Shown piece by piece: positions 1-4,342 of a DNA stretch of 37,750 bases. The stretch lies in the IMG/VR virus record IMGVR_UViG_3300046011_002895, positions 1 through 37,750 of that record; one strand, 5' to 3'. The translations under genes were made by a program, and so were the position numbers. Position 1 is the first letter of the stretch; every line of letters begins with the position of its first letter. The notes below the pieces were generated by a model. It searched no databases. It was not told where the DNA came from and saw nothing but the letters and a program-made list of their open reading frames with translations. Source of the stretch: a virus.

Positions 1-2
1 AA

Positions 3-79
3 TGGGGTGCCTAACGGGTTTCGATCCCGTACTGACAGTTTCACAGACTGCCGTGCAGAGCCACTACACTATAGACACC
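3..79 (-). tRNA. tRNA-His (GTG)
   Basis: Cloverleaf on the minus strand with anticodon loop CTGTGAA (anticodon GTG). The acceptor stem is GTGTCTA/TAGGCAC. An extra G at position 79 (G-1) faces C73, the hallmark of bacterial tRNA-His. CCA is encoded (3-5). It sits 5 nt from tRNA-Phe and almost touches the left edge, so the array probably continues outside the window. Confidence 0.93.
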
Positions 80-84
80 ATTGT

Positions 85-162
85 TGGTGCCGCCTCTTGG
101 AATCGAACCAAGTTCCCGGATTCTTCAGACCCGTGCTGAATGACCACACTAGCTCAAGCGGC
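85..162 (-). tRNA. tRNA-Phe (GAA)
   Basis: Minus-strand cloverleaf with anticodon loop CTGAAGA (GAA), acceptor GCCGCTT/AGGCGGC, discriminator A and encoded CCA (85-87). The T-arm contains GGTTCGATTCC. A small hairpin (194-211) lies just 5' of it and may be a processing or stability element. Confidence 0.94.
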
Positions 163-632
163 AAAAATTGTTATGGTTACTATCGCCTGTTTAAGAGCCC
201 TAAGCGGCTCTCCTACTTGTAGGACCTATGGCTAGTAGGAAGTAGGATTCGGTATTACCCTGATAGTTGGGCTGCTGGGCCACGCATTTTGTCAGAACCA
301 TATTGAAACGCACTATGCCACGCTCTGAACCTGGACTCTTAGTAATGTGTTTCAATATGGTGGCGGGTGCTCAACTCCCGCTGCTATCGCACTCCACTGT
401 TCACGTTGTACAGTCGGATATCTTTAAGGGGACGACCCATCCTAGTCACCAGCACGACATTTATAGGTTCAGCATTTGAGCAGAATGCAACTGTTTCTCA
501 CCATATTGAAACACACTCGACCGTCTCTCTTTTACACAGCAGACCGGAGCGACCGGGGCTTGAACTGTTTATGCGATATCCTGTTTTAAACCAGGGACGG
601 ACAAAGCGCCACAGTGTAAGTGTGTTTCAATA
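163..632. other. 470-nt non-coding block inside the tRNA array
   Basis: No convincing tRNA or coding region is visible here. The block holds a hairpin with arms AGAGCC/GGCTCT (194-199/206-211), a small TCCTA/TAGGA hairpin (211-224), and four copies of a 16-18 nt element in two inverted pairs (297-361 and 500-636). The fourth copy runs into the 3' end of tRNA-Glu. A GC-rich hairpin CCGG-AGCGA-CCGG lies near 543-555. The layout recalls the stable non-tRNA RNAs within the T4 tRNA cluster, but no homology can be shown from here. Confidence 0.6.
297..361. repeat. Inverted repeat pair 1 (16-bp stem, about 32-nt loop)
   Basis: ACCATATTGAAACGCA (297-312) pairs with TGTGTTTCAATATGGT (346-361), with one G-T wobble. 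Both arms are copies of the element that also forms pair 2 at 500-636. The arms could form a long hairpin in RNA, or mark the ends of a small insertion. Confidence 0.8.
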
Positions 633-636
633 TGGT
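500..636. repeat. Inverted repeat pair 2 (perfect 18-bp stem, 101-nt loop), overlapping the tRNA-Glu 3' end
   Basis: ACCATATTGAAACACACT (500-517) and its exact reverse complement (619-636). The right arm contains the discriminator base and encoded CCA of tRNA-Glu (633-636), so the repeat unit reads, on the minus strand, as a tRNA ACCA end followed by TATTGAAACACACT. The enclosed 101 nt contain a GC-rich hairpin and a tRNA-arm-like stretch but no complete cloverleaf. Confidence 0.8.
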
Positions 637-707
637 ACACCGTATGGGAATCGAACCCATCTTTCCACCTTGAAAGGGTAGCGTCCTAACCGATAGACGA
701 ACGGTGC
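633..707 (-). tRNA. tRNA-Glu (TTC)
   Basis: Minus-strand cloverleaf, loop CTTTCAA (anticodon TTC), acceptor GCACCGT/ACGGTGT with a G1-U72 wobble, discriminator A, encoded CCA. Its 3' end is one arm of inverted repeat pair 2. A consensus sigma70 promoter lies about 45 nt upstream (754-782). Confidence 0.93.
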
Positions 708-753
708 AAAATTTGTACAACTTGTTAAAGATCGTTTACTGCACTATTTCATT

Positions 754-782
754 ATTATAAGAAAATAATGAATATTTGTCAA
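754..782 (-). promoter_or_regulatory. Sigma70-type promoter, perfect consensus, ahead of tRNA-Glu
   Basis: On the minus strand TTGACA (777-782), a 17-nt spacer and TATAAT (754-759). Both hexamers match the bacterial housekeeping consensus exactly. Predicted start is near 747, about 40 nt before tRNA-Glu. It would allow host RNA polymerase to transcribe the left half of the tRNA array independently. Confidence 0.85.
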
Positions 783-791
783 ACTGCTATT

Positions 792-867
792 TGGTGGTAA
801 TGGTTGGACTCGAACCAACGATAGTCTCCGTATGAAGGAGGTGCATTAGCCACTATGCTACATTACC
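792..867 (-). tRNA. tRNA-Met (CAT), elongator type
   Basis: Minus-strand cloverleaf, anticodon loop TTCATAC (CAT), fully paired acceptor GGTAATG/CATTACC, discriminator A, encoded CCA. The paired 1:72 position and the loop sequence favour elongator Met over initiator or lysidine-type Ile, but CAT tRNAs cannot be assigned with certainty by eye. Confidence 0.85.
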
Positions 868-873
868 TTAATT

Positions 874-951
874 TGGAGCACAGAGTAGGATTCGAACCTA
901 CGACTTTACTGGTTTGCAATCAGTTGCATTGGGCCACTCTGCCATCTGTGC
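874..951 (-). tRNA. tRNA-Cys (GCA)
   Basis: Minus-strand cloverleaf, loop TTGCAAA (GCA), acceptor GCACAGA/TCTGTGC, discriminator U73 as is typical for tRNA-Cys, encoded CCA. The uppermost anticodon-stem pair is an A-C mismatch. The 5' 54 nt of this gene are also the last 17 codons and stop of the YkgJ-like CDS at 898-1383, on the same strand. Confidence 0.9.
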
Positions 952-1383
952 ATTAATTTCTTGTTCTAAATTAAGTGTTTCATGACTTAGATAATACCAA
1001 TAACCACGTACTTGGTATCTTACATTTAAAATCTTCCGATCTATAAACATACGAAACATCCAATGTAAAACTTCTATTGGCATGGATTGACCGCACTCAC
1101 GCAATTCTAAAATCACGTATTGACCAAACTTATGAGTTGTGCATATAACTTTTACCCTATCAGGTTTCATCCATTCAGGTATACTCGAATCAAATGACCA
1201 CTGACAAAGATATGTTTTACAAGGATGTTCAGGACGACGATCATATATACCACAGCCTGTGCCCAAGTTATATTTACAAGGACTACCAGGCTTAATGACA
1301 TGACCGTGTATTTCACCTTCTAACCAACCTGCACAACATTCAGTACAGCCATCACAAGATCTAATCTGAATAGGTAATTGCAT
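898..1383 (-). CDS. YkgJ-like CxxCxxCC putative zinc/iron-chelating protein, embedded in the tRNA array
   Basis: A 161-aa protein with an N-terminal Cys cluster (CDGCTECCAG, about residues 10-19) and further cysteines near residues 36-60 (SPCKYN, GCGIYD, HPCKTYLCQW). This matches the YkgJ/CxxCxxCC family, predicted to bind Zn or an Fe-S centre; the biochemical role of the phage members is unknown to me. The gene is sandwiched between tRNAs. Its ATG is 7 nt after the CCA end of tRNA-Ala with no Shine-Dalgarno, and its stop lies within tRNA-Cys. The last 17 residues (from about AQMAEW) are therefore encoded by tRNA sequence and are unlikely to be functionally selected. Tenfold-plus Cys content and a long open frame support a real gene; the true C-terminus is uncertain because RNase P cleavage at 951 would remove the stop codon. 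Confidence 0.75.
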   Translation of the reverse strand: MQLPIQIRSCDGCTECCAGWLEGEIHGHVIKPGSPCKYNLGTGCGIYDRRPEHPCKTYLCQWSFDSSIPEWMKPDRVKVICTTHKFGQYVILELRECGQSMPIEVLHWMFRMFIDRKILNVRYQVRGYWYYLSHETLNLEQEINAQMAEWPNATDCKPVKS

Positions 1384-1390
1384 AATTAAT

Positions 1391-1465
1391 TGGTGGACCG
1401 TAAGAGAATCGAACTCTTACCTTCGCCGTGCAAAGGCGACGTGCTCCCATTATCACTAACAGCCC
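1391..1465 (-). tRNA. tRNA-Ala (TGC)
   Basis: Minus-strand cloverleaf, loop TTTGCAC (TGC), acceptor GGGCTGT/ACGGTCC, discriminator A, encoded CCA. The start codon of the YkgJ-like gene lies 7 nt beyond its 3' end. Confidence 0.93.
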
Positions 1466-1473
1466 ATAAAACT

Positions 1474-1550
1474 TGGTCGGAGTTGCAGGATTCGAACCTG
1501 CGACCCTCTGCTCCCAAAGCAGATGCGCTACCGGACTGCGCTAAACTCCG
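1474..1550 (-). tRNA. tRNA-Pro (TGG)
   Basis: Minus-strand cloverleaf, loop TTTGGGA (TGG), acceptor CGGAGTT/AACTCCG, discriminator A, encoded CCA, canonical GGTTCGAATCC T-arm. Confidence 0.95.
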
Positions 1551-1558
1551 AATACTTC

Positions 1559-1634
1559 TGGTGGGACGTGACGGGATCGAACCGCCGACATTCACGGTGT
1601 AAACGTGACGCTCTACCATCTGAGCTAACGTCCC
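1559..1634 (-). tRNA. tRNA-Val (TAC)
   Basis: Minus-strand cloverleaf, loop TTTACAC (TAC), acceptor GGGACGT/ACGTCCC, discriminator A, encoded CCA. Confidence 0.95.
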
Positions 1635-1643
1635 AATACAACT

Positions 1644-1717
1644 TGGTAGCGCAGGAGGGAGTCGAACCCCCAACTCCAGCTTATGAGACTGGTGAGATGC
1701 CATTTCTCTACCGCGCG
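1644..1717 (-). tRNA. tRNA with CAT anticodon, initiator-like (1:72 mismatch)
   Basis: Minus-strand cloverleaf, loop CTCATAA (CAT). The acceptor CGCGCGG/CTGCGCT has a C1-U72 mismatch; an unpaired 1:72 position with C1 is a feature of bacterial initiator tRNA (C1-A72). The anticodon stem CCAGT/GCTGG lacks the three consecutive G-C pairs of a classical initiator next to the loop. CTCATAA also occurs in tRNA-Ile2. Assignment between fMet-like and Ile2 is therefore open. Encoded CCA. Confidence 0.85.
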
Positions 1718-1731
1718 GCCGTTTAAAACTT

Positions 1732-1806
1732 TGGAGCGGGTAATCGGATTCGAACCGATTCGATCAGCTTGGAAGGCTGTCATGCTACCGTTAACATCAT
1801 ACCCGC
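1732..1806 (-). tRNA. tRNA-Gly (TCC)
   Basis: Minus-strand cloverleaf, loop CTTCCAA (TCC), acceptor GCGGGTA/TACCCGC, discriminator U73 as expected for tRNA-Gly, encoded CCA. Confidence 0.94.
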
Positions 1807-1850
1807 TTACATTCATACTTATTACTACATACTTAACAAATAAAATTCTT

Positions 1851-1931
1851 TGGTGCCGCAGGAGGGACTCGAACCCTCACCCGAAGACTGGCTTCTAAGA
1901 CCAGCGTGTCTACCAATTTCACCACCGCGGC
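1851..1931 (-). tRNA. tRNA-Leu (TAG)
   Basis: Minus-strand cloverleaf with enlarged variable arm, loop CTTAGAA (TAG), acceptor GCCGCGG/CTGCGGC, Leu-type D-arm (TGGTGAAATTGGTAGACACG), discriminator A, encoded CCA. Confidence 0.92.
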
Positions 1932-1938
1932 CGAATTC

Positions 1939-2014
<76 letters not shown>

Positions 2015-2024
2015 TCATTCTATA

Positions 2025-2053
2025 ACTATATATGACATTAACGCAAATGTCAA
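2025..2053 (-). promoter_or_regulatory. Sigma70-type promoter ahead of tRNA-Asn
   Basis: On the minus strand TTGACA (2048-2053), 17-nt spacer, TATAGT (2025-2030). It sits in the short gap between tRNA-Ile(GAT) and tRNA-Asn, so transcription would start within a few nucleotides of tRNA-Asn. Confidence 0.75.
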
Positions 2054-2062
2054 GATATTTTT

Positions 2063-2136
2063 TGGTTGCTCCTGATGGTAACGATCCAACGTCGCACGAT
2101 TATCAGTCGTGTGCTCTACCTTTGAGCTAAGGAGCA
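2063..2136 (-). tRNA. tRNA-Ile (GAT) with aberrant T-loop
   Basis: Minus-strand cloverleaf, loop CTGATAA (GAT), acceptor TGCTCCT/AGGAGCA, encoded CCA, good D and anticodon arms. The T-arm is odd: stem GTTGG/CCATC has a T-T mismatch, and the loop is ATCGTTA where nearly all tRNAs have TTCRANN. The T54-A58 pair is thus swapped to A54-T58. It may be a divergent functional tRNA or a decaying copy. Confidence 0.8.
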
Positions 2137-2138
2137 AA

Positions 2139-2213
2139 TGGCCGGTCTTACAGGAATCGAACCCATAACTTTTCGTTCGAAGCGAAAGATGATATCCATT
2201 TCACCAAAGACCG
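2139..2213 (-). tRNA. tRNA-Arg (TCG)
   Basis: Minus-strand cloverleaf, loop CTTCGAA (TCG), acceptor CGGTCTT/AAGACCG, discriminator G, encoded CCA. It would read CGN-family codons. Confidence 0.92.
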
Positions 2214-2217
2214 TATC

Positions 2218-2291
2218 TGGCAGGGGTACTTGGAATCGAACCAAGGCTATCGGAATCAAAATCCGGTGTGATACCATTTCACTATACCCCA
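2218..2291 (-). tRNA. tRNA-Gln (TTG)
   Basis: Minus-strand cloverleaf, loop TTTTGAT (TTG), discriminator G73, encoded CCA. The acceptor TGGGGTA/TACCCCT has a U1-U72 mismatch; E. coli tRNA-Gln also has an easily opened U1-A72 pair that its synthetase uses. Confidence 0.92.
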
Positions 2292-2296
2292 ACAAC

Positions 2297-2370
2297 TGGC
2301 ATCCCGGGAGGGACTCGAACCCCCACGAACAGTTTTGGAGACTGTCATGCTGCCATTACACCACCGAGAC
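2297..2370 (-). tRNA. tRNA-Trp (CCA)
   Basis: Minus-strand cloverleaf, loop CTCCAAA (anticodon CCA), acceptor GTCTCGG/CCGGGAT, discriminator G73 as expected for tRNA-Trp, encoded CCA. First tRNA of the array in the direction of transcription. Confidence 0.93.
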
Positions 2371-2398
2371 ATATTCATAACGCACTCATAAGAATGCG

Positions 2399-2435
2399 TA
2401 TAATAAAACAGACTTTAGCAATCTGTTTTATTATA
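2399..2435. terminator. Perfect 13-bp AT-rich hairpin 5' of tRNA-Trp
   Basis: TATAATAAAACAG (2399-2411) pairs exactly with CTGTTTTATTATA (2423-2435) around an 11-nt loop. It lacks a GC-rich stem, so it could be a weak terminator, an RNA-processing site or an mRNA stabiliser. It is 29 nt upstream of tRNA-Trp. Confidence 0.5.
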
Positions 2436-2548
2436 ACCGATTTTTACTACCAACGTTATCGCCGCTAGCCTCTCATCCTCGGTTCCGCCCTCATTAGTAG
2501 CTGATGTTTAACGTGCCAGCAGGGTCGCGTTCCCTATCACACGTACTA

Positions 2549-2582
2549 CAAAACAAAACCCCAGGGTGTTTAATCCTGGGGT
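2549..2582 (-). terminator. Rho-independent terminator-like hairpin
   Basis: Arms ACCCCAGG/CCTGGGGT (2558-2565/2575-2582) around a 9-nt loop. On the minus strand the stem is followed by TTTTGTTTTG. It lies about 30 nt after the stop of the 43-codon ORF and before the tRNA array, so it may attenuate read-through into the tRNAs. Confidence 0.7.
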
Positions 2583-2612
2583 CCTTTGGAGTTTAAGTGT
2601 ATTTGTGTACTC

Positions 2613-2744
2613 TTAGGTCTCCTGGACCCCCGGGGTTTTGGGTGTACTATCATTAATATGACGGCACACCTGCCAATACAATGACTCCTTGGCCATTGCT
2701 GGAACTATGTTGTGCTGTCTAAATAATGAAAGTATGTTTTGCAT
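2613..2744 (-). CDS. Small ORF of 43 codons between a sigma70 promoter and a terminator
   Basis: The ORF begins MQNILSLFRQHNIVPA and ends TPGVQET, with a stop at 2613-2615. No family is recognised. Support comes from context: a TTGACA-N17-TACAAT promoter ends 9 nt before the ATG, and a terminator hairpin follows about 30 nt after the stop. The predicted transcription start (near 2747) leaves only a few nucleotides before the ATG, so translation would be leaderless. AGG at 2751-2753 would be a Shine-Dalgarno only on a longer transcript. It could equally be the chance coding capacity of a leader RNA. Confidence 0.4.
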   Translation of the reverse strand: MQNILSLFRQHNIVPAMAKESLYWQVCRHINDSTPKTPGVQET

Positions 2745-2753
2745 CTTGTACCT

Positions 2754-2782
2754 ATTGTAGTTTATTTATTCTTTTTTGTCAA
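2754..2782 (-). promoter_or_regulatory. Sigma70-type promoter for the tRNA operon
   Basis: On the minus strand TTGACA (2777-2782), exactly 17 nt, TACAAT (2754-2759). The -35 box overlaps the stop codon of the upstream oxygenase gene. It faces the 43-codon ORF and the tRNA array, and fits early transcription by unmodified host RNA polymerase. Confidence 0.82.
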
Positions 2783-3507
2783 TACCATTGATTTAAATAA
2801 TTTTGGAAAATTTTTTGTTTAAGACCAGTGACAGTCTTGTCAACATAAATTCTGCCTATAGCAACATATCTATCAATTGATTCTTGATTTATAACACAAT
2901 GAACAAAAGAACAATTATTAAAAAAATACATTGATCCTAAATTAGGTGTTAAAAAACCATATGGGTAAATTTTTACACTAGGTTCCAAGCTATGCAAAGG
3001 AATCCAGAAATACTCCATTCGATGCCCATCAATTAATGGGGGATCTATATGAGGTTGTACCCATCCACCTGCAGCTAATTTCATTATTTGAAAACTTTTT
3101 ATTTTGAACCCAAAATTTTCAAGTTGATTGATTAAATCTACGTTGAAATTATAAGCAAAATCATTTTCAATTTCTCTACTTTTTTCGCCAGACTGTACTA
3201 GGTTTTCTTTTTGCATAGTAGAATAAATTAGCCGCACAGTGGTCCAATTTTCGCTATGATTTTGTGAAAACCAACTATGACCTAAATCCTGCTGTTTTCT
3301 TGCAGCATAATTTTGAGTATAATTTTGTTCGAATAAGTTCTTATTTGCTAAACACCAATTGTAAGTATCTAAAGTGTTCAAATTTAAATCAACTTGAACA
3401 AATGGTATAATTTTGTTTTTCCAAAAATTAGATTCTTTCAATACTGTTGAAACAGTATATCCAGGAAAGTCATTGTCTATAAAATCTTTAGTAAATTTGT
3501 TAATCAT
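2779..3507 (-). CDS. 2OG-Fe(II) oxygenase-like protein (aspartyl/prolyl-hydroxylase type)
   Basis: A 242-aa protein from ATG 3507 (MINKFTKDF). A longer TTG-initiated form from 3528 is possible but overlaps the upstream gene more. The core shows an iron-binding HxD (QPHIDPP), a following strand with EYFWIPLH, a turn with NLGSMYFF, and a distal His in FVHCVINQES followed by Arg (DRYVAIGRIYV), the order expected for the double-stranded beta-helix dioxygenase fold. Such enzymes use 2-oxoglutarate and O2 to hydroxylate proteins, nucleic acids or small molecules; the substrate here is unknown. The start overlaps the upstream gene's stop (ATGATTAA), so the two are probably translationally coupled. 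At least two more enzymes of this kind lie at 36400-37523. Confidence 0.7.
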   Translation of the reverse strand: MINKFTKDFIDNDFPGYTVSTVLKESNFWKNKIIPFVQVDLNLNTLDTYNWCLANKNLFEQNYTQNYAARKQQDLGHSWFSQNHSENWTTVRLIYSTMQKENLVQSGEKSREIENDFAYNFNVDLINQLENFGFKIKSFQIMKLAAGGWVQPHIDPPLIDGHRMEYFWIPLHSLEPSVKIYPYGFLTPNLGSMYFFNNCSFVHCVINQESIDRYVAIGRIYVDKTVTGLKQKIFQNYLNQWY

Positions 3508-3994
3508 TGGATTTTGCAATATGTTCAATTACCCATTTCCATATAGGCAATGAAAACTTTAATATCCACTCACCATTTAGTCGTATGTCAGTTTGATTGT
3601 ACATTACTTTATCTATTGTAAATCCTTTTGATGCCATGTCAGCTACCCAACTGTCAGACTGAAAATGTGTGAACGTTGAATTAGCAAAATAAAGTGCAGT
3701 TTCGAGCTTAATATCGTCTATTTCTACTTCTCTGATTTTAATATAATGATCGATGAAATTGCCATCAATTAATCGTAAATCATTATCAGTTTTATCCAAC
3801 TGTACTAATTTGAGTATATTAATATCTTCTTTAAATTCTGTTCTGTAATGTATAATTTCTTTTTTTGTAAATTCTGTGCGGTCAATTACATCTATTCTGT
3901 CAGCTGACAATAGGGTGTCATTTAAGAACACTTGAAATACAGGTTCTCTAACTCCAAAAAAACTTTCTATGTAAAGTTTTAAACTTGTAGTCAT
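3500..3994 (-). CDS. Conserved-looking hypothetical protein, beta-rich, possibly carbohydrate-binding
   Basis: A 164-aa protein beginning MTTSLKLYIESFFGV. I do not recognise a defined family. It is rich in alternating hydrophobic residues typical of beta sandwiches (FQVFLNDTLLSADRIDV, HYIKIREVEIDDIKL) and ends in an amphipathic segment (GEWILKFSLPIWKWVIEHI). This layout resembles carbohydrate-binding-like modules in aquatic T4-like phages, but that is a weak impression. It is transcribed between a small unknown gene and the oxygenase, with which it overlaps by 8 nt. Confidence 0.6.
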   Translation of the reverse strand: MTTSLKLYIESFFGVREPVFQVFLNDTLLSADRIDVIDRTEFTKKEIIHYRTEFKEDINILKLVQLDKTDNDLRLIDGNFIDHYIKIREVEIDDIKLETALYFANSTFTHFQSDSWVADMASKGFTIDKVMYNQTDIRLNGEWILKFSLPIWKWVIEHIAKSND

Positions 3995-3997
3995 TGA

Positions 3998-4201
3998 TTA
4001 ATAAGGTCTAGTCAAGTTTGCCCAAGTTAACCATTCTTTGAATGCGTGGTAAACACGTTGCGCTTCACGTTCATCCTGGTCAACTTTGACTCCGCGCACC
4101 CAAAACCCATTGCCGTCAATTCTAAGCATTTCTGTTTGATTAGAATGTAAAACAATGTTGCCTTGTGCTACAGTAGAGTCATCAATTGCCAACTTATCCA
4201 T
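3998..4201 (-). CDS. Small hypothetical protein (67 aa)
   Basis: Starts at ATG 4201 (MDKLAIDDSTVAQ); the longer open frame to 4261 runs into the tRNA gene and is rejected. It contains EMLRIDGNGFWVRGVKVD followed by an amphipathic helix (REAQRVYHAFKEWL), a pattern seen in small uncharacterised phage proteins. It is first in a compact group with the 164-aa protein and the oxygenase, and would be co-transcribed with the upstream tRNA from the promoter at 4314-4341. Confidence 0.65.
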   Translation of the reverse strand: MDKLAIDDSTVAQGNIVLHSNQTEMLRIDGNGFWVRGVKVDQDEREAQRVYHAFKEWLTWANLTRPY

Positions 4202-4227
4202 TCGAATACCACGAATTAATATAATTT

Positions 4228-4304
<77 letters not shown>

Positions 4305-4313
4305 AATGTGTGT

Positions 4314-4341
4314 ATTATACAGATATTAAAATTATTGTCAA
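4314..4341 (-). promoter_or_regulatory. Sigma70-type promoter for tRNA-Ile2 and downstream genes
   Basis: On the minus strand TTGACA (4336-4341), 16-nt spacer, TATAAT (4314-4319). The predicted start is a few nucleotides from the 5' end of the tRNA. The -35 box directly adjoins the stop of the 536-aa gene. Confidence 0.82.
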
Positions 4342-4342
4342 C

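Larger units (their letters stand above)
2371..2612 (-). other. Structured non-coding leader upstream of the tRNA array
   Basis: No gene is seen. Read on the minus strand, the stretch begins after the 43-codon ORF. It contains a GC-rich terminator hairpin (2558-2582), then a region able to pair ACGTG with CACGT and AGGG with CCCT (roughly 2509-2545), then a 13-bp AT-rich hairpin (2399-2435), and ends 5' of tRNA-Trp. The middle part is more GC-rich than its surroundings and could be a small RNA. Confidence 0.5.

Noticed and set aside
518-618. Possible degenerate tRNA-Leu inside inverted repeat pair 2
   Set aside because: A CCCTG...CAGG arm and a GTTCAAGCC-like stretch are present, but the T-stem does not pair, the anticodon loop has 8 nt and no acceptor stem can be formed.
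297-636. CRISPR-like repeat array
   Set aside because: Only four copies in alternating orientation with unequal spacing; CRISPR repeats are direct.
367-681. Open frame of 104 codons across the tRNA-Glu region
   Set aside because: It runs antisense through tRNA-Glu and the inverted repeats and has no ribosome site; its length is explained by stop-poor structured RNA sequence.
1806-1850. Weak sigma70-like promoter before tRNA-Gly (TTGTTA-N16-TATGAA)
   Set aside because: Both hexamers deviate too much from consensus compared with the other promoters in the array.
2440-2556. Hammerhead ribozyme (CTAATGAG core)
   Set aside because: The GAAA core and cleavage-site stem are missing.
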